Source: Bolinopsis microptera
Lineage: Eukaryota > Ctenophora > Tentaculata > Lobata > Bolinopsidae
DNA length: 64,000 bases
Assembly (NCBI RefSeq): GCF_026151205.1
Contig: NC_087082.1
Location: 1,250,001-1,314,000, forward strand
Reading direction: 5' to 3'
The translations under genes and the position numbers were made by a program. Below are positions 1 to 12,200 of this stretch, piece after piece (the stretch's first letter is position 1; every line of letters begins with the position of its first letter). The notes beneath the pieces were generated by a model that worked only from the letters and a program-made list of their open reading frames with translations, did no database searches and was not told the DNA's origin.

Positions 1-2
1 GA

Positions 3-473
3 AACTTGAAGGATGGTAGCTCTCAGGGAGGCTTCATAATTTTCCTTGTTTCGCTTACAGGAAAATCTTGCCCCATTACATGGCAGAGTAGAAAAATCCG
101 GAGAGTATGTAAAAGTACTTTAGCAGCGGAGAGTTGGGCAATGATCGAAGCAGTGGAAACATGTGAGTTGATCCAAGCTCAGCTGAGTGAGATCATGTTA
201 TCTGGAAAACTTGATGTCATTGTAATGACTGATTGCAAGTCTCTACATGATGCTATCCAAACCTCGAAAAATGTTGATGACAAGGGATTGAGGATACCAA
301 TAGCTTGCCTGAGACAGCGAGTGAACAATAGTGAAATGACAGTTCGTTGGATTTCAACAAAGAAACAGCTTGCAGATTGTTTGACTAAAGCTGGAGCTCC
401 AACTTCACTGCTACGGGAGGTATTGTCGTCAGGAGAATTTGACAATGAACTGTTTAGAATTGTATTCCAATAA
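3..473 (+). mobile_element. Ty1/copia-type retroelement, RNase H end (left-truncated)
   Basis: The ORF is already open at the left edge and ends with TAA at 471-473. It is the C-terminal RNase H domain of a copia-type polyprotein. Visible hallmarks are the SRKIRRV..STLAAE block with its catalytic E, the TDCKSL block with its catalytic D, and the closing STKKQLADCLTK block. The first catalytic aspartate would lie left of the window. RNase H removes RNA from the RNA/DNA hybrid during reverse transcription. No stop interrupts the visible part, so the element is fairly young or recently decayed. The assignment is by family motif; integrase and RT cannot be seen here. Confidence 0.85.
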
Positions 474-550
474 TAAACATTGTATTAAAAGTTTTTAATA
501 TTGTGTGTGAAGGATTTTAATAATCTTAATAATTTGAAACTTAAAGAAGT

Positions 551-646
551 TAAAAGAGTGAATATATTGGTATTTGTGATTTATATAATGTGCTCGTTTA
601 AAAGAGTGAATATATTGGTATTTGTGATTTATATAATGTGCTCGTT
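551..646. repeat. 48-bp direct tandem duplication
   Basis: Two adjacent, essentially identical 48-bp copies begin at 551 and 599 with TAAAAGAGTGAATATATTGG. They lie between the copia ORF and its presumed 3' LTR. They have no coding value and the short ORFs over them are artefacts. Confidence 0.85.
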
Positions 647-792
647 TAAAACGATTTTCTATTACATGTTGTGCATGTATCCACAAAGAGGGAAGTTATA
701 TTTAGAAAGATTATAGTCTTTCTTGTGACACCTTTATTTTATATTTAATATTTTAAATCTTTCAAAGCCTTTTTAAGAAAGAACGGGAGATT

Positions 793-1111
793 GTGAATTG
801 CTATATATTTGGTTTATATATTTATGATAGTCGATATAATATATACTAATTGTGTTCTATTTCAGAATGTACCACAAACATGTTGTCTGTGGGGTTTGAT
901 AATTACTTGTAACAACTGGTGTGTTTCATTGCATAGTGATCCATTTAAAGTTAACAGTTCAGTGCACAATAACCAGTAAGAAATTAAGTTATGGATCTTT
1001 TTTGCTAAATTTTGTAGATATTTTACTGTACTATTTATATTGTATCAAATCAATTTGGTTTGGACACATAGTAAGACAGCACAAATATAGGTGAATTCTT
1101 CGTATATTTAC
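793..1111 (+). mobile_element. possible 3' LTR of the copia element
   Basis: A purine-rich stretch at 775-792 (AAGAAAGAACGGGAGA) is directly followed by TGTGAATTG. This is the usual polypurine tract / LTR start arrangement of copia elements. The proposed end at TTTACA (about 1111) is only the nearest plausible ..CA. The 5' LTR is outside the window, so neither boundary can be confirmed. Confidence 0.3.
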
Positions 1112-1260
1112 ATCACTAGCCTATAAAAATAAAATTAGGTTAGACTAATGAAAGCAATTTAAAAGTTAACAACTTGAAAATTCAAACAGATTTTAATCTG
1201 AAACTTTACTAAAGAGCTCAATGTGCTAGGTAGAATGGACAACAGAGCATAACAGATTAT

Positions 1261-2055
1261 TCAGCGAGTAACTACAATCCTATTTAACCCAAAAATATTA
1301 GTTCTAAATTTTGAAATAAGAATGCTCTCTTCTCTATCAAGTGCTGTTGGTCGGACTTTTCTTACTACACCTAATTTAAAAACTCCCATAGTGAAATCAG
1401 ATTTATGCGCTAGAAAACAATGCATGGAAAGTGCCGACTTCTCAAATGACAATTCATTATCAATTTTAAACTTGTTTCTGTGTCCATTCATTCTGATATG
1501 AAATGGAGAAACCGTTCGGCCGAAATAGGTGTCGTCTTTTAGGCTCTGGGGAAGTTTATTACAAATTTGGCATTGGGCGACATAAATTATATTGCTGTCC
1601 TTACATGTCAACCGGAAATCCAGAGTTAAATCCAAACCATTGACAGTGATAACTTCGTTGGAGTTGAACAGTTGGGGACAGGTTGCACAGCCTCTCCCGC
1701 CACAGTTTTGGCTGACGGTGAAAGAATCCGTTTCGGAGCACGAACTGAGTTTTCTATTGCGCACTACTGTGTTGCCTATAGATGGCTGTTTACGTAGTGC
1801 AAACAATATCTGTACGTCTCCGCATAATTGTTTGATGTCCTCACTAGTAGTGTGTACCAACTTCCTAAGTTCAGTGACCTCTTTGAAAAATTTCACTGAA
1901 AAGACAACTTTGTCAGTGATTGGCTTCTTATCTTCCCTCTCATACAAATCGTGTTCTATTGACCTCAAGACTGCTTCAGGCTCTGTTTCCGTTAAGGTCC
2001 CCTCCTTGTGTCCACTTTTCATTAGGTCTTCTTTAAGTTCCTCCAGGTCCTCCAC
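1261..2055 (-). mobile_element. Penelope-like GIY-YIG endonuclease ORF
   Basis: This 264-codon ORF looks like the C-terminal part of a Penelope-type element. A charged, coiled-coil-like N-terminal half (about residues 1-80) is followed by a cysteine-rich linker (GGRGCATCPQL). A GIY-YIG-like nuclease core follows, with IIYVAQCQICNK, then YFGRT, then a conserved H-x-R-x-N-x-H-R segment. In these elements the nuclease nicks target DNA to prime reverse transcription. No reverse transcriptase is seen upstream on the minus strand (2056-2500), so this is either a truncated element or a stand-alone GIY-YIG ORF. Without an RT the Penelope label is by resemblance only. Confidence 0.65.
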
Positions 2056-2545
2056 ACATGTGTGATCCTGCGAATTTTTATATTGTATATAATTTCACGG
2101 ACGAAATGATTCCAGGGGGGACTCCCAACCCACTGCTTCGGTGGGTAGTTGATGCACCGTTCACAAGCAAGAGCCACTTTGGTCTACTTGCTGTGAGGTG
2201 TCTAAGCTACATGGGTTGGGGTCCCCCTTTTTTGATTTCTTTCTTTTTTGTTTTGTTTTCTGCTCTGTTTTTGTTATGTTAGACACATTTAGTAAGATTC
2301 AGCTAGACACAACTTTACTTTCAAACTGTAATTATCTATAATTATTCTGTAATTGTGCATCAGACTGATGTAGATACCCTTCATGTCACCTCTATGGTAA
2401 CTAACAAACTTGAAATTATGGCTCCCCTCTCCAGCCAGAATTGCTAGGTACTCACTGTCCTACAGCTCAGTCCCATTAGATTTATTAATAATTGAGTTTA
2501 TTGTTTTCATTAACTTCCTCAATTATCAGGGTTTTCGTAAATACG
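2056..2545. other. non-coding stretch upstream of RRP15
   Basis: No supportable gene. A T-rich run lies at 2226-2277. The end holds TTATCAG|GG at 2524-2531, a candidate splice acceptor just before the RRP15 start codon, which hints at a 5'-UTR intron. Confidence 0.4.
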
Positions 2546-3148
2546 ATGGCAACGATTGCATCACATGAATCGTTAGCTGCTATGGGAGACTTAGTCTCTA
2601 AACTTGTTCAAAAGCATGGGCAGAAGAACAAGCAAATTTTAGATGGAGATTTTGTTGTCCGCAAAAGAAAGAAAGTTGAACAGAAGTCCAGAAAGGAGCT
2701 GATTGAAAAAAAGAAAGCCAAGAGGGACATTCTTGAGATGGGAAGACTTGATAGTTCATCCACTGATGTCATTAATGAGCGAAAACTAAGCAAAGTAGCA
2801 ACTAAAGGAATAATACAACTATTCAATGCCGTCAAACAACATCAAAAAGATGTTGACAGCAAGTTAAAAAAGGTCAAAACAGAAGCTGCAAGAGACAAGA
2901 TTCACCAAAGTGTTACAACTGGATCTTTTCTTGATCTTGTGCGTCCCAAAAATAATCCTGTCGAAAAATCAGAAGAGGACAAAAAATGGAATGTTTTGAA
3001 AGATGACTTTATGATGAACAATAAAGTGAAAGACTGGAAAAAAACTGATGAAGAGGAGGAAGAGGAGAGTGATGGGAGCATAGACGGAGATGTTGAATCC
3101 AGTCAGTCAGACAATGAATCGAATGACTCAGATTGCAGTAGTGATTAG
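2546..3148 (+). CDS. RRP15: RRP15-like ribosome biogenesis protein
   Basis: This 200-aa protein matches the Rrp15 family, nucleolar factors needed for 60S pre-ribosome (27S/ITS2-side) processing. Supporting features in order are: a basic K/R-rich segment at residues ~35-65 (a likely nucleolar signal); the family core VATKGIIQLFNAVKQHQKDVD at ~85-110; the C-terminal WNVLKDDFMM...KDW block at ~150-170; and a terminal acidic/serine tail. ATG at 2546 is chosen over an earlier in-frame alternative start because the preceding sequence looks like a splice acceptor. The protein is shorter than vertebrate RRP15 (about 280 aa), mostly through the missing N-terminal extension, which might lie in an upstream exon. 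It ends about 550 bp before PSMA4 on the same strand. Confidence 0.85.
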   Translation: MATIASHESLAAMGDLVSKLVQKHGQKNKQILDGDFVVRKRKKVEQKSRKELIEKKKAKRDILEMGRLDSSSTDVINERKLSKVATKGIIQLFNAVKQHQKDVDSKLKKVKTEAARDKIHQSVTTGSFLDLVRPKNNPVEKSEEDKKWNVLKDDFMMNNKVKDWKKTDEEEEEESDGSIDGDVESSQSDNESNDSDCSSD

Positions 3149-3694
3149 TTTGTATCTGGTATAGCATTGATTTTATTAGAAGATTATACAGGACACCAAC
3201 GATATACCCGATTACTACTCGGTGATCCGTGATAACATCGTTTTGCTTATCTGTTCTCAGTTGTCTAATTAAAGGGAGTTGCTGAAAATTTACTCTAAAC
3301 GCATATTGGGTTTTTACAAGAAGTTTGTGGTTTAAAGTGATGAATTTTGAAAGTATTTTTGACCATATGCACATAATTATGGCACATTCTGACTTTCTGA
3401 ATCTGTATTAGAATGATTCCTTCAAATTTAATTTATTATTTTATCAAACCATTTGTGTAGTTTTTATTGATTTGAAATGGCTGTAACTACTTTTATAAGT
3501 TTCCCAAGTTATCCAAGATTCATTCTTCAAATGGATCTTGATTGATATTTAAGATTCTTAAAATTAATATAAGATTCTTAAAATCTTCAACCCAGTAATT
3601 TACCGACTTGCTCTGTTTGTAATTAATACTCTGCTCCATGTCATAAATTATCTATCATGATCTTTAAAATAACAATTCACTTATTCCAGAAGAA
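3149..3694. other. RRP15-PSMA4 intergenic region
   Basis: AT-rich with no gene. TTATTCCAG at 3681-3689 directly before AAGAAATGG is a good acceptor, so part of this stretch may be a 5'-UTR intron of PSMA4. Confidence 0.4.
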
Positions 3695-4480
3695 ATGGCT
3701 CGGCGTTACGACTCCCGTACTACCACATTCTCCCCTGAGGGCAGACTGTACCAGGTGGAATATGCTATGGAAGCTGTAGGTCATGCAGCCACTTGTTTGG
3801 GAATTCTAGCTAATGATGGTGTTGTCCTGGCTGTTGAGCGTAGAAATACCATCAACTCATTGTTGGATGAATCATTCGGATCTGAGAAAATATACAGATT
3901 GGGATCAGATGCAGCATGCAGTGTAGCAGGAATTACTAGTGATGCCAATGTTCTTACTTCTAATCTTCGACTGATTGCCCAACGTTACGAGTTTACATAC
4001 CAAGAAAGTATCCCTGTTGAGCAGCTTGTGAGAAGTGTCTGTGATGTTAAACAGAGGTACACACAAACAGGTGGCTTGAGACCCTTTGGAGTCTCCCTCC
4101 TGTACATGGGCTGGGACACCAGGTATGGATTCCAACTCTACCAATCTGATCCCAGTGGTAACTATGGTGGCTGGAAGGCAGCATGTATTGGACACAACCA
4201 CGCAGCTGCTGTTTCCCTACTGAAGCAAGAGTACAAAGAGGGAGGAAACTCCATGAAGGAGGCTTTACATCTGGCTGTCAAAGTACTCAGCAAAACCCTG
4301 GACATCAACAAGCTGAGCGCAGATAAGATACAGATTGCAACTCTCACCAGACAGGGTGACAGAACCATGATTAAGGTGCTATCTGGAGACGATACCAACA
4401 AGCTTATCGCTGAGTTCGAAATAGAGGCTAAGAAGATTGAAGAAGAAAAGAAAGCTGGCTCTAGCAAAGCTAAGAAATAA
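3695..4480 (+). CDS. PSMA4: proteasome 20S core subunit alpha type-4
   Basis: At 261 aa the protein is the same length as animal PSMA4 (alpha3 ring position). It shows the alpha-subunit N-terminal gate signature: [20 protein letters not shown] starts at residue 5. The LGI..NDGVVLA strand and the characteristic RRNT segment follow, then [13 protein letters not shown] and [11 protein letters not shown], and a lysine-rich C-terminal tail ending in SSKAKK. Alpha subunits form the outer, non-catalytic gated rings of the proteasome in cytosol and nucleus. The coding region is uninterrupted, which is notable beside the 14-exon lipin gene. No frameshift or missing conserved block is seen. Confidence 0.97.
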   Translation: MARRYDSRTTTFSPEGRLYQVEYAMEAVGHAATCLGILANDGVVLAVERRNTINSLLDESFGSEKIYRLGSDAACSVAGITSDANVLTSNLRLIAQRYEFTYQESIPVEQLVRSVCDVKQRYTQTGGLRPFGVSLLYMGWDTRYGFQLYQSDPSGNYGGWKAACIGHNHAAAVSLLKQEYKEGGNSMKEALHLAVKVLSKTLDINKLSADKIQIATLTRQGDRTMIKVLSGDDTNKLIAEFEIEAKKIEEEKKAGSSKAKK

Positions 4481-5140
4481 GAACTTTTTGTGACAGTTGA
4501 ACCATAGTTTGCATCAGTTAGAGTGCAATAATTTAAATATAAGTTTCTTTATATATTATGTTGTAGCTTTTGTAGCCAAGTAATTTTTCTGTGAAACATC
4601 TTCAATCTTAAACGATTCATAATGTAATATGTGCAAGAACAGAAATACATTTTAAAATCGATTGTCAAAAATGCCTAGACTGCTCATAAAATGGATATAA
4701 GCTGGCCTTATATATTATAAGTCAAGAAACAACTGCTGAGAACTATTTGTTCGATTGAGGAGGTTTAACTCACACCTCTTTAGTGCACTATTACTTTTCC
4801 AGTAAATTACTTGTGAAAGGATTTAAAACCTTTATATAATTTAAGGATTAACCAGGACCAGTTTTTCGGTTGACCCTTTTCTTATATTATTTGTTCAAAT
4901 GCTATTGTTTCTTATTTGGAATCCTTGAATCTTATTTACATCAAAACCCCAAACTAAAATAGTTAAAATCGTCAAAAATTATCAAAAATGTTTCTAATAT
5001 CAAAGTGTGTGGTCCAGCTAAAAACGCATGAGAAACAATATATTGTGATAAATTGCAATCTATTTATAACTTTATAACCCTGTATCTCTGTTCCCCTAAC
5101 AAGTTAACCTTCATTAGAACAAGGAGAGACCGGAACAGAA
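4481..5140. other. intergenic region, no gene seen
   Basis: AT-rich sequence downstream of PSMA4 with no conserved coding segment and no convincing RNA gene. Confidence 0.5.
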
Positions 5141-5151
5141 ACCCAGCTGCA

Positions 5152-5262
5152 GTGAGTTACCAGCAGTTACCAGCAGTTACCAGCAGTTACCATACCAGCA
5201 GTTACCCGCAGTTACCAGCAGTTACCAGCTGCAGTTACCAGCAGTTACCAGCTGCAGTTACC
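5152..5262. repeat. CAGTTAC microsatellite
   Basis: About ten tandem copies of (AC)CAGCAGTTAC with small indels. Translation in any frame gives only low-complexity peptide. Confidence 0.85.
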
Positions 5263-5475
5263 ACTCGGAGGAACGTTCTGATGAGATTGTTGTTGAACTG
5301 ATAGATGAATTATGTGACATCCATATTCAGCAGTGTAAAAGGTTACTATGACGGGATCAACGGAGCAACTCTCACTGGTGAGTAATAATAAGTGTTAATT
5401 TATTATTTTAATAATTTGCATGCTCTCCTACTATCTTGCTGAGTTAAAATGTATTTTTTTGAGCAACACTACACA

Positions 5476-5613
5476 GGTCCTGACAGTGATCAATTATTTG
5501 AGCCACTAGGCAACCCCATAGCTGCCAAAAGGCTGAAGAATGGTAAGGGTGTTGGTTCTGATGAGATTCTAAACGAATTTCTAAAGCACTCCTACTTTTA
5601 CACAGCTGATTAA
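5476..5613 (+). pseudogene. LINE reverse-transcriptase fragment
   Basis: A 45-codon open segment ends in TAA. It contains AAKRLKNGKGVGSDEILNEF, which resembles the segment just before the RT core in endonuclease-type LINEs (K-x-LKNxKxxGxDxIxNEFLK). Nothing else of the element is recognisable on either side, so this is a relic. Confidence 0.5.
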
Positions 5614-6297
5614 TCGATTATTTGAGTGCAATAAACGTGTAGTTCAAAGTTACCATACAATCATGCTACTAAGATACCTGCTCAGTGCTCCTCCTAACTT
5701 CCTAAGATTACAAGATTCTGCCTTCTTTGTCTTTTTTGGCGCATTCAAAAACAAATCTTTCGTGAATCAGGTCCATGGAAAAATACAGACACGCCTTTAC
5801 TTGCCATAGCTGCGTAAATATTGGCACAAAAGTATCTCAAAGGGTAAAATATGCGGATTTGCTCAGGACTACTAATTGTGAGAGAGAGTCCTGAGTTTAT
5901 CAAATTTACGTTTTCTATATTCTTTTCTGGGTGAATCATCAGATCATTATGATTTGTTTTATGTTCCGTTTCTGATTTAAATAGAGTTGTATGATATATT
6001 ATTACTATGATAATACAGTAGTAATACTACCTAACGTCTGAAAAATTTATTTGATACAAAAATTGGGCAAAGGTCTCTAACAATTTTTTGCACGAAAATT
6101 AATTTGCGACCAATTTTCCATTTATCATAATATATAGTCAAGGTTGTATAATGTATTGCTGGAATTAAAGCTTCCTTATAGTGTAAAATACACGTAACCT
6201 TCATCTACAATGAGCACGTGTTAATAATGTTTTGAATTTGAAAACAAGTTAAATTTTAATTTCACTCTTGAACAAGTTTGATTGTAGATTAAGGCAA

Positions 6298-9200
6298 ATG
6301 TTTACACCTAAAGTCCGCAAAATTCTTAAACTGATACCTCTACCAGGTGCACTAGATGTGATCGTAGTTAGACAACCTGATGGAACATTCCTTTCTTCTC
6401 CCTTTCACGTGAGATTTGGGAAACTAAACGTTCTTCAGAGTGCTGAGAAACTGGTAAGCAGCTGGAATTTTTATTAATTCCTTCCGACTGGGAGTAAACA
6501 AATAAGAAATGATCACGAATGTTTACTGAATAATTATAGAAATGTTTGTTAAGCTAGATATAATCCACCTTGAAGTATCTGCGTTTGTAGGTAGATATCA
6601 CGGTGAATGGAAGACCGGTTAGTCTGCAGATGAAACTTGGCGCAAACGGAGAGGCTTTCTTTGTCAAGACTGTTCACGAAACAGACGTAAGCTAATTCAA
6701 AACATATTATTGCAGCTTCAGGATATTGTTGGGATCTGGCTTGAAAACAAATTTAAAGGATTTTAATGTTACTTATAACAAAATTTTCCACAATTATTTA
6801 ACCCGGTTACTATAAGACAGCTGACAGCCTAATAATATCATATTTTACAGGCAGAATACCAGTACCTTGATACCAGCACCTCTCCAATACAAACAGACAG
6901 TCCGATGGAGATGATGAGACAACAGAGAGATAGATACCGTCAGGTTTGTTTTACACATTCTTTGTTTTACACATTATTTGTTTTACACATTCTTTGTTTT
7001 ACACACTCTTTGAGGCATCATGTAGCCGGTGGGCCCGACATGATACGACATATCTTGACACGTCGGGGTTTGTCGGGATTTGTCAGGGTCTGTCGGGGTT
7101 TGTCGGGGTTTGTCAGGGTTTGACGGGGTTTTACGGGGTTTGACGGGGTTTCCGGTTTGTCGAGCCTGGAGGCTTTTTTTTTCTTTTTTTTTTTTTTCTT
7201 TTTTTTGAGTCTCCCAACAAAAAGCCGAGACGGAGTCATCAAGCTTTACGTGGAAAAACACTATACAAGAAGGCCTCATGTAGCCGGTGGGCCCGAGGCA
7301 AAACCCCTCGACAAACCCCGACAAACCCCGTTTGTCGGGATATGTCGGGGTTTGTCGTGGTTTGTCGGTGTTTGTCGGGGTTTGTCGAGCCTGGAGGCTA
7401 CATGATGCCTTCTTTGTTTTACACATTCTTTGTTTTACACATTCTTTGTTTTACACATTCTTTGTTTTACACATTCTTTGTTTTACACATTCTTTGTTTT
7501 ACACATTCTTTGTTTTACACATTCTTTGTTTTACACATTCTTTGTTTTACACATTCTTTGTTTTACACATTCTATAAATGAACTAAGTTCAATCATTGTA
7601 AACTAACTTCCCAACCAGGAATCAACTGTTACGGAGGATGAAACAGAGTTTTCAGATTCTTCATCTGATCAGGTAACTGAGATTAAAGCATTCAGTCAGC
7701 CATGGTAGAAACATCAGCTACCACAATCATCAACAACATTATTCGTTTGAATGTGCAGTATTAGCAAGGAATATAATTACTGTGGGTCCTGGAGGGTCGT
7801 CAAAAGTAAATAAAATGTTATTTTATGGTTGTTCTGACCATGGGAGGTGGAAATTGGAAAATGTATCTTATTAACATCTGCAACATTCAGGACGAATATT
7901 ACGGGGAGCGAGACAGGTACGGAGCTGAAGATTGTCTCTCAGACAGCGAACTGTTAGCTACTCAACACAGACAACAGAAAATGGATAAGGATATAAACAA
8001 CCGAATTGTGTGGGATTGGGGAGATCTCCCTCACGAGAATAGATCGGTAAATTCCATTTGGTTCTTATTTTGATTGTTATTCCGTCTTCAGATAGTTACA
8101 TAATACATAAATATTACTTACTGCAGTCTTTAATGGATCAGTCTGCTCTGGAAATTTGGTTCATCATTCCATTTAAAAATTGTATTTCCTTCAGGCTAAA
8201 AACAATTTTGTGTCATGATTCTGACTTTATAATATCTACCATGTATACCTGTGCTGTGATAATGACACGTGATAATGACACGTGATAATGACACGTGATA
8301 ATGACACGTGATAATGACACGTGATAATGACACGTGACCCACTATTCAGCAGAACATGCCCGCAGCGACCAGTGCAGACGAGGAGGAGACCTCGTTTATG
8401 AGGGGAATGTGGGATTACATGGGACGAGGGAGGAGGAAACGCAAGAATACCTTCAGTGGCACTATTGTGGGTATCTTGAACACTTATTTGATTCTTGTCT
8501 TTTGTCTAGATTTAAACAAATGATTTAAACTTAGATTTAATATTTTATATTCTACTATATAATATATCTTATAGTTCTGTGAGCTGTATTCTTATTTGGT
8601 CATGTAACAGGATGTCCTTATTTGGTCATGTAACAGGATGTTCAAGAGGGCATGTTTCTGGATGACATAGACACGGAAGATCCGGGTGCAGTTTCACATT
8701 ACTTCGGTGTTCAAACATCTCGACGAAGCAGGTATGTCTCTTATTTCTGTAAGATTTTGGTAATTTATGTTGAATTATTTATCATTCCGGTGTAGTATTT
8801 TTACTATTGAACTGTTAAAACAGTTCAGATTTGTCAATGACTCAAATTAAGTAAATAATGCATACAGTATTAGCATTATTATTATATATAAGCAGATATT
8901 CTCGCCAAGTATAAAAATGAACTGCCTGCAATTTTATGTAGTATCATTAGAATGAATTATTCTTTAGGGTTCTAATATAACTCAATAGTTTTTACAGGGC
9001 GAACGAAAGCTATAGCGATTATAGCGAGGAAGCGTCCAAGAACGGTAAAAATAATGAAATATGATGTGAAAATATATCCATTATATTAAGCTATCAACCT
9101 TCTTCTTTTATCTCAAAAATACTCAACTTTTTCTAGCTAAACATTTGCTTAAAAAATATACGTGAATAACAGCAAAGCATCTTTTTTTCTGAGATGTGGC

Positions 9201-12200
9201 AAGTTACTGCATTTGTCTCAATCGAAAATATGAAATGTATATTTGTGTTGAAAAATATTGCAAGCTATTAAAAACATCGCATGTTTGGAAATAAAGAAAT
9301 TTCTTATTTCACTGAAATATGAATTAAATACCTACTGTATAAATAAAACCTTTTTCTAACAAATCTTAATACAGAGGAGAAGATGAGAAGGTTGGACGCG
9401 TTGTCCCTTGAAGCCCCCAGATATTACATGAACACAACATCCCACTTCTCAGCTACTGAGTCTTCAGGTACTGGGCTTGTTTGCACACACTATTAGGCAA
9501 ATCTGAAATAACAACGCCCTACGTCATCAATTGTTTAGTTTGGTGTTCGCTCAAAACTGGCCAATTTTCCCTGCAAGTTTAAAGTTGACCTCTTATGTGT
9601 GCAAACGGCCTTAATTGTGTTTATGTTGTCAGTTTACCAATCAAATGTCGTGTAACTGTGTCAAAATAAAATGTATCAATACAAATGTCATACTTTTTAA
9701 CAAATACTTATTGATTGAAGGTGACCATTAAACTACCAGGCATCAGTATGCAGACTCAAACTCGAACTATTTCAAAACGAAACAAACGAAATCAGACAGT
9801 TGAAGATTTGTACTCTAATGAACCAGATATTTTGTTATCATTATGTGGCGATGATTGGGAGTCGTTCGATAATTACGTCATTACATTCGATCAAATAGCC
9901 GACGATCACACCGGCATTCTTGATGACGAAAATTTGATTGTCAAATGTGGACATGATTATTATAACTGGAATCAAGCTCCGAATGAAGTTTTAATCGCGA
10001 TGGCATTTCGGGAATCTCGATCGTCCATAGAGGAAGACACGGACGACGAGAGAGCTCGCAGTTTGACTTACAATTCTCTGACGGAGGACATGGAAGATGA
10101 AGTTGGTGGTCCTAAATACATCAAAACAGTACGGTTATCATCGGAACAGCTAGCAAGTTTGGAGCTTAACGAAGGATCTAACGTCCTGACTTTCAGCGTG
10201 ACCACTAGTTATCAGGTAATGGTCACAGAGTTGGACTTTCTGTACCAAACTGTACCATGGTACAATATTTGACGAAAGTCGATTATCTCGAGATCTGAAT
10301 GATAGAATTTCTTTAAACTTTCCAGATAGTTACATGGCTATAAGACGGATAATCTGAGCGAGTTTGGGCGAATTTCTATGTGCCAAACTTGAGATATGAC
10401 TTCAAACACAAGTAAATATTTCAAATTGGCGGTTTCTAGCGGTACGCAGGCATATATTTCGAGATCTGAATGATAGAATTTTTTAAAACTTTCCTGATAG
10501 TTACATGGCTATAAGACGGATAATCTGAGCAAGTTTGGGCGAATTTCTATGTGCCAAACTTGAGATATGACTTCAAACACACGAAAACATCTCAAAATGG
10601 CGGTTTTGGTACAATATTTGACGAAAGTCGATTATCTCGAGATCTGAATGATAGAATTTCTTTAAACTTTCCAGATAGTTACATGGCTATAAGACGAATA
10701 ATCTGAGCAAGTTTGGGCGAATTTCTATGTGCCAAACTTGAGATATGACTTCAAACACAAGTAAATATTTCAAATTGGCGGTTTCTAGCGGTACGCAGGC
10801 ATATATTTCGAGATCTGAATGATAGAATTTTTAAAACTTTCCAGATAGTTACATGGCTATAAGACGGATAATCTGAGCAAGTTTGGGCGAATTTCTATGT
10901 GCCAAACTTGAGATATGACTTCAAACACACGAAAACATCTCAAAATGGCGGTTTTTGGTACAATATTTGACGAAAGTCGATTATCTCGAGATCTGAATGA
11001 TAGAATTTCTTTAAACTTTCCAGATAGTTACATGGCTATAAGACGGATAATCTGAGCGAGTTTAAGCGAATTTCTATGTGCCTAACTTGAGATATGACTT
11101 CAAACACAAGTAAATATTTCAAATTGGCGGTTTCTAGCGGTACGCAGGCATATATTTCGAGATCTGAATGATAGAATTTTTTAAAACTTTCCTGATAGTT
11201 ACATGGCTATAAGACGGATAATCTGAGCGAGTTTGGGCGTATTTTTATGTGCCAAACTTGAGATATGACTTCAAACACAAGTAAATATTTCAAATTGGCG
11301 GTTTCTAGCGGTACGCAGGCATATATTTCGAGATCTGAATGATAGAATTTTTTAAAACTTTCCTGATAGTTACATGGCTATAAGACGGATAACCTGAACA
11401 AGTTTGGGCGAATTTCTATGTGCCAAACTTGAGATATGACTTCAAACACACGAAAACATCTCAAAATGGCGGTTTTGGTACAATATTTGACGAAAGTCGA
11501 TTATCTCGAGATCTGAATGATAGAATTTCTTTAAACTTTCCAGATAGTTACATGGCTATAAGACGAATAATCTGAGCGAGTTTGGGCGAATTTCTATGTG
11601 CCAAACTTGAGATATGACTTCAAACACAAGTAAATATTTCAAATTGGCGGTTTCTAGCGGTACGCAGGCATATATTTCGAGATCTGAATGATAGAATTTT
11701 TTAAAACTTTCCAGATAGTTACATGGCTATAAGACGGATAATCTGAGCAAGTTTGGGCGAATTTCTATGTGCCAAACTTGAGATATGACTTCAAACACAA
11801 GTAAATATTTCAAATTGGCGGTTTCTAGCGGTACGCAGGCATATATTTCGAGATCTGAATGATAGAATTTTCTAAAACTTTCCTGATAGTTACATGGCTA
11901 TAAGACGGATAATCTGAGCAAGTTTGGGCGAATTTCTATGTGCCAAACTTGAGATATGACTTCAAACACACGAAAACATCTCAAAATGGCGGTTTTGGTA
12001 CAATATTTGACGAAAGTCGATTATCTCGAGATCTGAATGATAGAATTTCTTTAAACTTTCAAGATAGTTACATGGCTATAAGACGGATAATCTGAGCGAG
12101 TTTAAGCGAATTTCTATGTGCCAAACTTGAGATATGACTTCAAACACAAGTAAATATTTCAAATTGGCGGTTTCTAGCGGTACGCAGGCATATATTTCGA

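Noticed and set aside
7411-7576. CRISPR-like array
   Set aside because: Direct 16-bp repeats with no spacers in a eukaryotic intron.
7157-7581. Phe-rich and Gly/Val-rich ORFs
   Set aside because: Products of the T run, the GGGGTTTGTC decamers and the 16-bp repeat.
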